DNA of 64,000 nt from Bacteroidota bacterium (GCA_016191555.1 JACPVX010000018.1:206369-270368); one strand, 5' to 3'; positions 27,881 through 37,199 are shown, counted from the stretch's first letter. Program-made: numbers and translations. Notes: generated by a model from the sequence alone, not told the origin.

Positions 27881-28339
27881 ATGCGCAAGGTTCATATTAA
27901 TATTTTAAGAAATACTCGTATGAAGAATATGGCGATAGGCTGCTTGCTCATCATATCGATATTTTTAGCGCAGTATTTTATATCTGTAAATGTTGACGAG
28001 GGACAAGCAACGGATTCGAATGCATCAATATTGATTTTTGTAGCTCCATTATTAATTATCGGAGCGTTGTTGTTTGTTCCATTTGCCCAAATCATCGAGT
28101 CGAAAGATGGTGAGTTGACGATGTTTTACCAGCTAGGTGCGCTTAGGCTGAGGCAGCGGAAATTAGGGAAGGTGAGAGAAATTCTATTAGAGCAAAACGA
28201 ACTTCGATATTATTGTATTCGCATCCGAATGAGTACGGACGAGGTTTTGGAGATTGAGCAGCACCCAACGCTCGATTTCGCTACAATTCGTTTAGATGAA
28301 TTTAAGTATTTACTAGAAGCAGCTGAACCAAATAAGTAA
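27881..28339 (+). CDS. Small membrane protein, unknown
   Basis: A 152-residue protein with two membrane helices (about residues 16-36 and 48-70) and a cytoplasmic or exported C-terminal domain. A start at 27920 (Met 14) is also possible. Function unknown. It is 5 nt upstream of the FISUMP lipoprotein gene and probably co-transcribed with it. Confidence 0.6.
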   Translation: MRKVHINILRNTRMKNMAIGCLLIISIFLAQYFISVNVDEGQATDSNASILIFVAPLLIIGALLFVPFAQIIESKDGELTMFYQLGALRLRQRKLGKVREILLEQNELRYYCIRIRMSTDEVLEIEQHPTLDFATIRLDEFKYLLEAAEPNK

Positions 28340-28344
28340 CATTC

Positions 28345-29445
28345 ATGTCCGTGAAAACAGTAACAGGTTTGATTTTCTTTTTGCTGATGACAAGTTGCAC
28401 CTACAAATCAGACAACAATGAAGGAGCAAAGAAGAAATTAGATGGTGCTAGCTTTCCTGCCAAAGTGATGCGTGATGAAATGCTTTGGATGACCGAGAAT
28501 TTGGATATCGCTATTGACAATTCGTTTTGTCCTAATGACAGTACATTTTGTAATACATATGGCCGCTTGTATACGTGGAAGGCGGCTATAGAAGGATGTC
28601 GTTCGTTGGGTGACGGATGGCGTTTGCCCACAAATGAAGAATGGCAAAGCATGGCCTGGCAATATGGTGGTATTGTGAATGATTCCAATGATGAGGGTAA
28701 GTCAGCCTATTTCAATTTGTCGGATGGCGGGAGCACAGGATTCAATGCATTGTTCGCAGGCAATCGTCAACCGAATGGTGAATATCAACGTGTGGGAGCG
28801 CATGGCTTTTATTGGACGTCAACGGAATCAGATAGTACGGAAGCTTGGTTTTACAACTTTGCCAAAGAGGCAACCTTGTTAAATCATCACACGGGCAGTA
28901 AAGAGCGCGCTGTTTCGGTTCGGTGTATAAAGACATTAGCAAGTTCGGAAAATGATAACAAGGGTACGATGCACTTTTCCAGCATTTATGATACACTGAG
29001 CAAAATAGATTTGCCCTTAACATGGACTCCGGATGTATGGAGTGATTTATACATGAAGCATATTGAAAAGAACGGTATAGGACACGGAGATTTAACAACC
29101 GACCGGCCTTACGGAATGTTAGTGGACGATGAAAATTATAAAGGTGTCATATTTGTATCACCGGATGCGACCGGCTCTCCGGTATTAATCACATTCGATC
29201 GAAACGGAAAGGAAGTGGATGGCATGTGGCTGTTGGGCGATTGGGGAAATAATGATCCTAGCTTTGGAACGAGTGAGATTGTAACCATTGATAAAAACCG
29301 GAGGATTCACATGATCGATTCAGCGAGTAGCTGGGATTTGGATGAGACAGGCGATCGAATCGAATCAACAAAGAAGACCACGGTGCAAAATGAATGGTAT
29401 CAAATTCTAAAGACAGGTGCCATTAAAAAGATAAAGGAGAAGTAG
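28345..29445 (+). CDS. FISUMP-domain lipoprotein
   Basis: A 366-residue lipoprotein (MSVKTVTGLIFFLLMTSCT, lipobox cysteine at 18). Residues about 45-195 match the Fibrobacter succinogenes major paralogous domain: MLWMTENLDIAI, YGRLYTWKAA, LGDGWRLPTNEEWQ, GFYWTSTE and RAVSVRCIK. The remainder (about 205-366) is beta-rich and unassigned. FISUMP proteins are surface proteins of unknown exact role. Confidence 0.85.
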   Translation: MSVKTVTGLIFFLLMTSCTYKSDNNEGAKKKLDGASFPAKVMRDEMLWMTENLDIAIDNSFCPNDSTFCNTYGRLYTWKAAIEGCRSLGDGWRLPTNEEWQSMAWQYGGIVNDSNDEGKSAYFNLSDGGSTGFNALFAGNRQPNGEYQRVGAHGFYWTSTESDSTEAWFYNFAKEATLLNHHTGSKERAVSVRCIKTLASSENDNKGTMHFSSIYDTLSKIDLPLTWTPDVWSDLYMKHIEKNGIGHGDLTTDRPYGMLVDDENYKGVIFVSPDATGSPVLITFDRNGKEVDGMWLLGDWGNNDPSFGTSEIVTIDKNRRIHMIDSASSWDLDETGDRIESTKKTTVQNEWYQILKTGAIKKIKEK

Positions 29446-29478
29446 TCCTCAATAAATGATGTAGCTTATTAAGTGTTT

Positions 29479-29845
29479 ATGTTTGACGAAGAGTTTTGTT
29501 TACATCTTGAATATGCAATTTCCGGTGCAATGTCTAAATCAGCTGATATTGATTGGAGGCGTTGCTGGTGTGATGGTGTTTTGCTTCCGGAAGATGAACA
29601 TTCTTATTCAGCGGAACAACTTCTCGAAACCAAAGAATTGACCACGCAAGCGTGGATTGATGAAGGAAAAGAAGGAAAAAGTGCGAGGGCAATATCTGTA
29701 TGAAATGCAGATACTCTTTGGCGATCAGTCGCTCGAAAAGATCAGACACAGAAAACGAATGGAAGATTGTTTGCCGATAGAAGGTGCTGATCATTGGATT
29801 TATCTGGATCGCGCCAAGCGATTTATTCAGGTTCGAATAGTATGA
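29479..29845 (+). pseudogene. Frameshifted small hypothetical gene
   Basis: Two overlapping frames carry two halves of one protein. Frame A (from 29479) encodes MFDEEFCLHLEYAIS... to TTQAWIDEGKEGK. Frame B continues GQYLYEMQILFGDQSLEK... to the stop at 29845. The halves fit one small family (WCDGVLLP ... TTQAWI ... YEMQILFG ... CLP). Removing one A from the A5 run at 29676-29680 would join them. This is either a real disabling mutation or a homopolymer sequencing error. Confidence 0.65.
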
Positions 29846-29904
29846 TTGCTGAAAAATATTTTGTTAGATTGAATAACTTGCTGAGAATAAACTAAGCTAA
29901 CTTC

Positions 29905-30270
29905 ATGAAAGTAGTCAGACATATAATTGCAGTCATCGTTGGTTACGCCACTTTTGTTGTAAGTGCGCTTTTGTTATTTAAATTCTCGGGAATCAAACCT
30001 CATGATGATCCTACGGTAGGTGTGATGGTTTTGACCGTTGCCGTTGGACTGGTGTTTTCTTTTTTAGGTGGTGTATTAGCGCAACTCATTTCGAAAGCAG
30101 GAAACTTGTGGCCCAATTATATCCTTGCAGTTATTCTGGCTGGGTTTGCTACGTTTTCCTTGCTACAATCTTCCGGCAATCATTATACTCAAATCGCTGC
30201 CATATTTTTGTTCGCTCCCGCCTCGCTGGTGGGCGGATGGGTTTTAATTCGAAGAAAGACTGAACCGTAA
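29905..30270 (+). CDS. Small four-helix membrane protein
   Basis: A 121-residue protein with four hydrophobic helices (about residues 5-25, 40-62, 69-88, 94-115) and short loops. No family is recognised. It is 14 nt upstream of a VOC-family gene in the same direction. Confidence 0.6.
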   Translation: MKVVRHIIAVIVGYATFVVSALLLFKFSGIKPHDDPTVGVMVLTVAVGLVFSFLGGVLAQLISKAGNLWPNYILAVILAGFATFSLLQSSGNHYTQIAAIFLFAPASLVGGWVLIRRKTEP

Positions 30271-30284
30271 GGTAGCCTGCGATT

Positions 30285-30929
30285 ATGAAGGTTGACCACA
30301 TTTTTATTTTTACGGACAATCATGGAAAAGTAGCCGATCGGCTCGTTGAGTTTGGATGGGTGGAAGGAAGCAGCCGAATACATGCCGGACAAGGAACAAC
30401 GAATCGTAAATTTTATTTTGAGAACTTTTTCCTCGAAGTACTTTGGGTCCACAATCCGGAGGAACTACTTAGTCCGTTGACCAAACCAACGGGTCTATGG
30501 AAAAGAGCAAATCATCAAGATAATAACACTTCGCCTTTTGGACTTTGTTTAGTGAATACAGAAGATACCGATGCGCTGTTTGTCAATGCGTATACGTATC
30601 AGCCGATTTACTTTCCATCGGGTTTAGGGTTGGATGTCATCCAACAGGATAACAATCGCGATTTGCCATGGACCTTCCGACTTCCATTTAAGGGGCAGCA
30701 AAAGAATGTGACAGAGCCAATAATCCATCCCAACGGAATTCGCGTGTTAACCAACACACTTTTTGAATATCAATCGCAAACTGACAATTCCTTTGTTGAT
30801 CACTTTACGAATGAGCAGTCGATACATTTTGAGAACTCCACTCGCAATTGGCTGACATTAACTTTTGATGATGGGATCACGGGAAGAACGACCCATTTTA
30901 CGGAACTTCAATTGACCATTATTTACTGA
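30285..30929 (+). CDS. VOC/glyoxalase-like protein
   Basis: A 214-residue protein whose N-terminus (MKVDHIFIFTDNHGKVADRL) and segment RKFYFENFFLEVLWV fit the vicinal oxygen chelate fold, which includes glyoxalases, dioxygenases and resistance proteins. A complete metal-ligand set cannot be assigned with confidence. Substrate unknown. Confidence 0.7.
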   Translation: MKVDHIFIFTDNHGKVADRLVEFGWVEGSSRIHAGQGTTNRKFYFENFFLEVLWVHNPEELLSPLTKPTGLWKRANHQDNNTSPFGLCLVNTEDTDALFVNAYTYQPIYFPSGLGLDVIQQDNNRDLPWTFRLPFKGQQKNVTEPIIHPNGIRVLTNTLFEYQSQTDNSFVDHFTNEQSIHFENSTRNWLTLTFDDGITGRTTHFTELQLTIIY

Positions 30930-31024
30930 TTAGCGGTCATCATTGGCTCTCGCTAAGGTTAGAATTGAGCCGGCCACACTTTTCTTCACATTGTTTTGTC
31001 ACACCTGGCAGAAAGGCCCGTCTA

Positions 31025-31696
31025 ATGGACAAAACAATTATTATGAACTCTTTTCGAATCGCCCGCAAGTACATGGCTCTGGTCGGCATAGCCGTCATGA
31101 CCATGGCATTTCAAGTAGCTCCTTATTCAATTTCTAACCATCAAAACTCATTATCGATGTCACAAACAAATCCAACAGTCGTCACCATTACCTATGTTAA
31201 AAAGCCGTGGTATGCATGGCGCTCGCTCGTAGTTAAGAAGTTTAAAGAATCCATTCCCGAGTACGAAGCGATTCCAGGATTACTTCAGAAGAATTATCAT
31301 TTCACGGAAAACGATGGAAAATTTGGAGGTATCTACCTATGGGCTAGTGAAGCCGAAGCGAAGGCGTGGTTTAATCCGAAGTGGTTTGAACGTGTGATAA
31401 AAACCTATGGCGAAGCAGGCGTGGTGGACTACTATCAGATTATTCAATCGACTACCATTGCGAAGCATGAGCTAACAGGCGACTATTGGTCGGTCTTGCA
31501 ATTAGGTAAAGCCCTTTCCATTCCTGAATCCACACCGGGTCTGTTGCGCATCACACAAATCAAAAGCAAAGAGCAACTGGGCTCCGTTACTTTGTGGAAA
31601 TCCAAAGAAGAAGCGAAGCAGTATTTCAGTCAGCAGAAAGGTGCGGGACAGATTTCATATTTTGATACTCCGGTGCTGATCGATAAATTAAAGTAA
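31025..31696 (+). CDS. YdhR-like dimeric alpha/beta-barrel protein, exported
   Basis: The ATG at 31025 gives 223 residues. The N-terminus (RIARKYMALVGIAVMTMAFQ) may be a signal sequence. The body has a repeated ferredoxin-like fold (VTITYVKKPWYAWRSLVV; GGIYLWASEAEAKAWFNPKW; GSVTLWKSKEEAKQYF) resembling putative monooxygenases of the YdhR and antibiotic-monooxygenase type. It is immediately upstream of an ECF-like sigma gene (20 nt). Activity is unproven. Confidence 0.7.
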   Translation: MDKTIIMNSFRIARKYMALVGIAVMTMAFQVAPYSISNHQNSLSMSQTNPTVVTITYVKKPWYAWRSLVVKKFKESIPEYEAIPGLLQKNYHFTENDGKFGGIYLWASEAEAKAWFNPKWFERVIKTYGEAGVVDYYQIIQSTTIAKHELTGDYWSVLQLGKALSIPESTPGLLRITQIKSKEQLGSVTLWKSKEEAKQYFSQQKGAGQISYFDTPVLIDKLK

Positions 31697-31716
31697 GGAA
31701 ATCGTAACTTGACTTT

Positions 31717-32583
31717 ATGAATCTATCAGATACTCACGGCAATCAAGACGACAGACAACTGGCCGAAGAGGCTGTGCTGGGAAATAAGCAATCGCTGGAG
31801 AAGTTGATTCAGCGTCATTATACATTTGTTTATAACGTAGCACTCAAGTTGGTCGTTGATCCTTCCGATGCAGAAGACATCACGCAAGATGCGCTGGTGA
31901 AAGTGATCACCCATCTATCACAATTTAAAGGTGCGAGCTCATTTCGCACGTGGCTCTATCGCATCGTGGTGAATCATTTCCTTGACATGAAGCGCAGAAA
32001 GATGGAGGACGTGTATGTGCAGTTTTCTTCGCTGGTAGGAAATACAGCAGCCCTCGAAAACATTCGCGAAGAAGAAACCGTTGGCATCAGCGAAGAAGAA
32101 GTGGAAGAAACCCGATTGATGTGTACCACCGGCATGTTGATGTGCCTCACACGCGAGCAGCGACTGATTTATATTTTGGGCGATGTGTTTGAGATTGACC
32201 ATACGGTAGGAGCGGAGCTGCTTTCCATTTCTCCGGATAACTTTCGTCAGCGACTGTCACGGACGCGCAGGGAGTTGCAACAGTTTATTCACAATCGCTG
32301 CGGATTGATCAATCCGGCCAATCCATGTCGCTGCCCGAAGAAGACACGCTTGTGGATTGATCAGGGATTGGTGAACAAAGAGAAACTGCAATTCAACACG
32401 CGGTATACGCAGCGCGTGAAAGATGTTGCCAATGGATTTTGTGATGATGATGTGACAGTGGCCGTGGAACTTAAGGAGAAGTTGTATCAGAATCACCCGT
32501 ATCAATCAGGCGCACGTGAAAAGCAATTCCTTTCAGATTTAATCACTCGTCCAGAATTGACGAAATACCTGAACTGGAATTAA
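31717..32583 (+). CDS. RNA polymerase sigma factor with Cys-containing tail
   Basis: A 288-residue sigma-70-family protein. Region 2 spans about residues 24-95 (DPSDAEDITQDALVKVITHL; SFRTWLYRIVVNHFLDMKRR). Region 4 spans about 145-188 (LTREQRLIYILGDVFEID; SPDNFRQRLSRTRREL). A C-terminal extension of about 95 residues contains CGLINPANPCRCPKK, a Cys-x9-Cys-x-Cys cluster that could bind metal. This longer form is a recognisable Bacteroidota group. The 3' end is duplicated downstream. Confidence 0.88.
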   Translation: MNLSDTHGNQDDRQLAEEAVLGNKQSLEKLIQRHYTFVYNVALKLVVDPSDAEDITQDALVKVITHLSQFKGASSFRTWLYRIVVNHFLDMKRRKMEDVYVQFSSLVGNTAALENIREEETVGISEEEVEETRLMCTTGMLMCLTREQRLIYILGDVFEIDHTVGAELLSISPDNFRQRLSRTRRELQQFIHNRCGLINPANPCRCPKKTRLWIDQGLVNKEKLQFNTRYTQRVKDVANGFCDDDVTVAVELKEKLYQNHPYQSGAREKQFLSDLITRPELTKYLNWN

Positions 32584-32917
32584 TTTTTATTTCAAAGGCG
32601 AGAATGCAAGTATATCCTTAGTGCCTCCGTGCCTTGGTGGTAAAAAATTAATGATTCGTCACGATTCGCTGCGCCATCTTCGGAAAGATGAGCCCATGAA
32701 ACGGCAGCACCGAATACCAATTCCTTTCTGATTTGATCACTCGTCCTGAATTGACGAAATACCTGAACTGGAATTAATTTTTATTTCAAAGGCGAGAATG
32801 CAAGTATATTCTTAGTGCCTCCGTGCCTTCGTGGTAAAAATGACCTAAACGTTTGTCACAATTCGCTGCGCCATCTTCGGAAAGATGAGCCCATGAAACG
32901 GCAGCACCGAATACCAA
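32524..32917. repeat. Tandem duplication, about 195 bp, two diverged copies
   Basis: Copy 1 (32524-32720) holds the last codons of the sigma gene, a spacer and a remnant of the end of the minus-strand oxidoreductase gene. Copy 2 (about 32718-32917) repeats the same order, with a remnant of the sigma gene and the real oxidoreductase end. Both coding remnants differ mostly at synonymous sites. Copies align with small indels. Confidence 0.92.
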
Positions 32918-34293
32918 TACAATCGTCCCCACAAACCAAGCGGACGATACGTAGCGGTTTGCATCAGCACATGTTTATCACCGTTTTCTTTCACCTTAAA
33001 TTCTAACCACGCTTCTCCGGGTAATTTCATTTCGGCATACAAGAGCAATCGACCATTGGGTTTGTCGGCCACCAGCACTCGCCAGAAGTCGAGCGCATCT
33101 CCGGCTTTTAGATCCGTATCGCTTCTGCGTCCTCTGCGCAAGCCAACTCCTCCAACCATTTTATCCAGGATCCCGCGGATGCGCCACATCCAGTTACCAA
33201 AATACCAACCGCGGTTGCCTCCAATCGTCCAGATGTTTTCAATCACTTTCGTGCGATCGCCCACAAACTCAATTTGTCGGTGATCCGTGAATACTCCATG
33301 CTCCGGCACAAATGTGTTGTTGAGAAAATTTCTATCCAGCGTGCTGAGCGAAATAGAATCTTTCCAACTCGACACCACATTCTTCTGACTGATTTTATCA
33401 AACGCCAGTCGAAGTGCTTCTTCGTAGCTGAGTAAGTGTGTAGGCACAATAGCACGTATTCGTTCATCATGACAAATGACTTCGTTCTTCATGCTGTTCA
33501 CCAGACTGCGTGCCAGCGAGTACGTGGTAGATGTTACAAATACCAACCATAATGAAGATAGTTTAGGTGTGAGCAAAGGAATCGTAATGATCCAACGCTT
33601 CAATCCGCGCATGCGGGCAAAGCCATAAAGCATCTGATTGTAGGTGAGAATCTCCGTGCCGCCAATATCAAATGTTTGGCCGTAGGTCTCTGGCTTGTGC
33701 AATACACCATGTAGATATTCGATCACATTGCGAATGCCAATAGGCTGGCAACGGGTCTTCAACCACTTCGGAGCAATCATGACAGGAAGTTTCTCCACGA
33801 GGTCGCGTATGATTTCAAATGAAGCGCTGCCGGAGCCGATGATGATGGCAGCGCGCAAAACAGTAAGCGGGGCTTTGGCGGTAGCAAGAATGCCTTCTAC
33901 ATTTTTTCGCGAGAGCAAGTGATCGGAGAGATCTTCATCGTTCACAATGCCACTCAGGTAAATGATTTGCTTTGCCTGCGTTTGATTGACAAGAGATACA
34001 AAGTTTTTAGCGGATTCGGATTCCAGTGAAGTGAAATCCGGATTGGAAGAACTCATCGAATGAACTAAGTAATACGCAGCGTTAATATCTGAAGGTAGAG
34101 AGGGTAAATCGCTACTTTGATTTAAGTCGCCTTCAATGACGGTTACTTGTTGAAGAAAATCAGCTGTAAAATCTTCCCAGTCAAATCTGCGCTGGTCGCG
34201 CACGAGGCAAATAACATGATGCCCTGCGGCTACCAATACAGGCAATAACCTGCGGCCAATGTACCCCGTGGAGCCTGTAAGTAAGATTTTCAT
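32845..34293 (-). CDS. NmrA-like NAD(P)-binding protein with DUF2867
   Basis: A 482-residue fusion of an N-terminal atypical short-chain dehydrogenase (KILLTGSTGYIGRRLLPVL, residues about 1-300) and a C-terminal DUF2867 SRPBCC-like domain (about 335-480; FGNWMWRIRGILDKMVGG, GDALDFWRVLVADKPNGRL). The tyrosine/lysine catalytic pair is not clear, as in NmrA-type proteins. This family recurs near photolyase and carotenoid genes in Bacteroidota. The true 3' end lies in copy 2 of the duplication. Confidence 0.85.
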   Translation of the reverse strand: MKILLTGSTGYIGRRLLPVLVAAGHHVICLVRDQRRFDWEDFTADFLQQVTVIEGDLNQSSDLPSLPSDINAAYYLVHSMSSSNPDFTSLESESAKNFVSLVNQTQAKQIIYLSGIVNDEDLSDHLLSRKNVEGILATAKAPLTVLRAAIIIGSGSASFEIIRDLVEKLPVMIAPKWLKTRCQPIGIRNVIEYLHGVLHKPETYGQTFDIGGTEILTYNQMLYGFARMRGLKRWIITIPLLTPKLSSLWLVFVTSTTYSLARSLVNSMKNEVICHDERIRAIVPTHLLSYEEALRLAFDKISQKNVVSSWKDSISLSTLDRNFLNNTFVPEHGVFTDHRQIEFVGDRTKVIENIWTIGGNRGWYFGNWMWRIRGILDKMVGGVGLRRGRRSDTDLKAGDALDFWRVLVADKPNGRLLLYAEMKLPGEAWLEFKVKENGDKHVLMQTATYRPLGLWGRLYWYSVLPFHGLIFPKMAQRIVTNV

Positions 34294-34416
34294 AGGTAAT
34301 GAAGAATAATACTTTACCTAACACCAATCGCTTGGGATTGTTCAGGTGGTGAGTCTGGTCTAGCAGCAATCCTTAGACAGAATAGTTGTAAATTAGTGGT
34401 GTTAATACGACCTGCG

Positions 34417-34764
34417 ATGGCGCTCAAGATAGATGTTATAATCGGAGAAAGAAGATTTACAGCCTCGCTGCATGATCATCCCACTACTCAGGCATTTCAG
34501 AAGCTGTTGCCTTTGACTGTTAACATGATTGAATTAAATCGAAATGAAAAGTATGCGGAATTGCCGGTGTCGTTGCCTACCGATGCAACGAATCCCGTAA
34601 CAATCAAATCAGGCGACATTCTGTTGTGGGGTGACCATACACTCGTGATTTTTTACAAATCATTTCCAACTACATATAGTTACACCCGCATCGGAGCTAT
34701 CGATCAATCTGCTCAGCTATCAGAAGCACTCGGCAAAGGAAACGTGACTGTGCGTTTTGAGTAA
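34417..34764 (+). CDS. Cyclophilin-like fold protein
   Basis: The ATG at 34417 gives 115 residues (MALKIDVIIGERRFTASL...). The segments AFQKLLPLTVNMIELNRNEKY and KSGDILLWGDHTLVIFYK fit the small bacterial cyclophilin-like (Cyclophil_like2) family. Enzymatic proline isomerase activity is not established for this family. It is divergent from the oxidoreductase gene and convergent with the FAD protein (1 nt gap). Confidence 0.75.
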   Translation: MALKIDVIIGERRFTASLHDHPTTQAFQKLLPLTVNMIELNRNEKYAELPVSLPTDATNPVTIKSGDILLWGDHTLVIFYKSFPTTYSYTRIGAIDQSAQLSEALGKGNVTVRFE

Positions 34765-34765
34765 T

Positions 34766-35914
34766 TCATTCTCCTGAAAATAAGTCGGGTGTTTTGATTG
34801 CTTTAGAACACTTTTTCCAGAAGGCAAAAAACGAAGAGTGATACCCCGTCACGCTCGGATAAATCCAGTCTCGTTCATCTTTCAGTCCCGGATAATGTGT
34901 GAAGGCCGGATGTTCTTTGGAGATGAAATTGGGTTTGGCTGCTGAAGAAGAGGCGCAAAGTTGGACAAGTTCTTCTACTTCACCCACATAAACTTGAATG
35001 GAAGAAATATTCTTACTAAGTGCTAAAATGAAGTTCATCACTTTTTCGCTCACTGGAAATCTTTCGAAGTGTGAAGGTTCTAACAGTAACACGCGGTTCA
35101 TATCTTCATCTTTTCTCCAAATCGGATCGAGATTGTAGCTGTTGTAGAGCAGTGTAGGCTTTTGCGAATCGATTTGAATTTCTTGCCTTACGGGAAGTGT
35201 TGTAGAACCTTGCCAATGAAATGTTTCAGATAACTCAACCGGAATCGTCAACGAGGCGAGAAGCTCTGTAGATGTATCTAAAAAAGTGTTTTGTTGAAAT
35301 GAGTTGGTAAATCGATTGATGTTCTCCTGGTTGCAATAATATTTTTTGGAGGAGAAAGCGCCTGCCACCCATTGCCAACTGCAGGTATTGCTGGCGACAT
35401 CGCCATCCAATAAATGAAAATACATCCACTGCGAAGGCATGTGCCAATAGGCTTTTCCAATGTTGCACATCAGGCTGGCCACATACATGCGCACGTGATT
35501 ATGCAGGTAGCCGGTATCATACCAGTGCTGTATGGCAGTGTCAATCGCTTGAATGCCGGTACGTGCGTTTGCCAGAGATGAGATCAATTGTTGATGGGCC
35601 ACATCCGCCTGTGGTTGTTTTAGATCTTGCAGTAACGCGCTATCTTTCACTTGCCAGATGCGCTGAAAATATTCGCGCCACGCCAACTCTTGCAAGAACT
35701 TTTCAATGGCTGCTAGAGGATAACCTCTTTTAAGAACATGTTGTTGTACTTGCTTTACGCTAATGACTCCACGCGAAATGTAAGGTGAGAGATAGGTGAC
35801 GGCTCCTTCTGTGTAATTCCGGGAACGTCCATACTCGATGGGATCAATTTCATCGACACGCTGCCAAATGGATTTATAATCAGTGGGGAAATCTGGAATG
35901 GATGAATTGCTCAC
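34766..35914 (-). CDS. Photolyase-superfamily FAD protein with FAD domain first
   Basis: A 382-residue protein. The first 215 residues resemble the photolyase/cryptochrome FAD-binding domain: YLSPYISRGVISVKQV, ELAWREYFQRIW, TGYLHNHVRMYVASLMCN, NTCSWQWVAGAFSSKKYYC and NQENINRFT. No N-terminal antenna (Rossmann) domain precedes it. Instead an alpha/beta domain follows (about 255-382; MNRVLLLEPSHFERFPVS, IQVYVGEVEEL, ending YHSSFFAFWKKCSK). The order is thus the reverse of classic photolyases. DNA repair or sensing is plausible but unproven. It overlaps the TIGR03643 gene by 4 nt. Confidence 0.8.
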   Translation of the reverse strand: MSNSSIPDFPTDYKSIWQRVDEIDPIEYGRSRNYTEGAVTYLSPYISRGVISVKQVQQHVLKRGYPLAAIEKFLQELAWREYFQRIWQVKDSALLQDLKQPQADVAHQQLISSLANARTGIQAIDTAIQHWYDTGYLHNHVRMYVASLMCNIGKAYWHMPSQWMYFHLLDGDVASNTCSWQWVAGAFSSKKYYCNQENINRFTNSFQQNTFLDTSTELLASLTIPVELSETFHWQGSTTLPVRQEIQIDSQKPTLLYNSYNLDPIWRKDEDMNRVLLLEPSHFERFPVSEKVMNFILALSKNISSIQVYVGEVEELVQLCASSSAAKPNFISKEHPAFTHYPGLKDERDWIYPSVTGYHSSFFAFWKKCSKAIKTPDLFSGE

Positions 35915-36207
35915 CGCTTACTAATTTTGTTGTAGGTAATCGCTCGTTGAAGAGTACACTTGAATCGATCGATTTCTTCTGAGCGTTTGGCTGCGTGTTT
36001 GGTGTTTCTTCCGTGCGTGCGTTTTCGCCACATCGCAAAGCTGCTGGGTTTCAATTGCTGTCGCATCAACACAATGACCTCTTTTTCGGGCAATCCAAAT
36101 TGCATTTCAATTGCCTCAAAGGTGGTTCGATCTTCCCACGCCATTTGAATGACGCGATCGATTTCTTCGGTGGTCAGTGCTTTATTTGTTTCGGTTTGTG
36201 ATGACAT
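35911..36207 (-). CDS. TIGR03643/DUF2805 family protein
   Basis: A 98-residue protein of a family seen mostly beside photolyase-like genes. Typical segments are EIDRVIQMAWEDRTTFEAI, QFGLPEKEVIVLMRQQLKPS and SFAMWRKRTHGRNTKHA. The N-terminal part looks like a helix-turn-helix, so DNA binding is possible (inference). Its stop overlaps the start of the FAD protein (ATGA), which argues for joint function. It follows blh by 35 nt. Confidence 0.85.
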   Translation of the reverse strand: MSSQTETNKALTTEEIDRVIQMAWEDRTTFEAIEMQFGLPEKEVIVLMRQQLKPSSFAMWRKRTHGRNTKHAAKRSEEIDRFKCTLQRAITYNKISKR

Positions 36208-36242
36208 AAAAATGAATCGATCAAAATTAGTGAAAAAAATAT

Positions 36243-37154
36243 CTAGCCTCTTTCAATGCCGTGCAATGGATGAGTTTCTCCGTATAGCCGATGCATCACG
36301 ATTACGTGAGGCAGCGTAATCAGCGACAGTAAAATAAATGCTTCGGCTATGTTAAACGCCCGGAAGTAAAGATAGATCCCAAAAGAAAGCAAGGCAACAG
36401 CACTAAAGGGTAGGAGTGCTTTGAAAAACTTTGGGAGTGTACCTTGAACCGATTGTTGAAAATAGAGAGCCTGGTGTCGCAGCGATTGTAACGAATGCCA
36501 AAGACAGAAAACAACAATAAACCCTGAGAGTAACGGGGTGAAAATATACCAGAGTGTAACTACCACAAACTGTATGAGATAATAAGTGGCGTTTTCTCGT
36601 TCAAAGTAAAAGAGACTGATTAAGTAAATGGAAGCGAACATAACTATGACAAGCAGCGATCCATTTATTTGAGGAGGTGTGCCTTGTTCAAGAAATGGAA
36701 TGGGGAGTGAGTGCTTATTATAAGAGAGCATCTCCGAAAAAATCTGAATCGCTTCTTCCCAGTGAAGAAGTACTGGAAAAACTAAAATCCAAACACCCCA
36801 GAATAGTGAGGGTAGGTAGGTGGCAGTTTTATTTTCAAAATTAGATTGACCAAAGTGATGAAATGAAATAATAAAGAAGAGCACAAAAGCAACCACCGGA
36901 ACTTTCCACCAAAGTGCAAAGAAGAGGAAGATGGCTCCCACATAAATGGCTATGAAATGAAAACTTCCTACGAGTGATTTATCGGAGCGGTATAAATGAT
37001 CATTCGCTCCGTGTGGTATGCCTACAATACAAAGCATGATTCCGCAAAGAACAGCTTGCAGCGATATACTCATAGGTATAAGTGCGAAGACAAGCGTCAA
37101 CATGAGTTGCGCAATAATCTGAATCTGAAATAAGGGTGAGCGGATGTACATCAT
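36243..37154 (-). CDS. blh: Beta-carotene 15,15'-dioxygenase, Brp/Blh family
   Basis: A 303-residue multi-pass membrane enzyme that cleaves beta-carotene to two retinals. The motif GIPHGANDHLY near residue 50 and conserved histidines in ISFHHFGQSNFEN, CLWHSLQSLRHQ and TLPHVIVMHRLYG supply the likely iron ligands. The start at 37154 is chosen because the longer frame (to 37244) runs through a hairpin and adds 30 residues with no membrane or family features. It directly follows the rhodopsin gene, which needs retinal. Confidence 0.92.
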   Translation of the reverse strand: MMYIRSPLFQIQIIAQLMLTLVFALIPMSISLQAVLCGIMLCIVGIPHGANDHLYRSDKSLVGSFHFIAIYVGAIFLFFALWWKVPVVAFVLFFIISFHHFGQSNFENKTATYLPSLFWGVWILVFPVLLHWEEAIQIFSEMLSYNKHSLPIPFLEQGTPPQINGSLLVIVMFASIYLISLFYFERENATYYLIQFVVVTLWYIFTPLLSGFIVVFCLWHSLQSLRHQALYFQQSVQGTLPKFFKALLPFSAVALLSFGIYLYFRAFNIAEAFILLSLITLPHVIVMHRLYGETHPLHGIERG

Positions 37155-37199
37155 TTTTGATGTTTGACGAATAACCGGGAATGGAGCTCTCTCACATAT

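Noticed and set aside
30943..31137. 64-residue ORF overlapping the start of the YdhR-like gene
   Set aside because: Different frame from a supported gene, no domain and no conserved motif.
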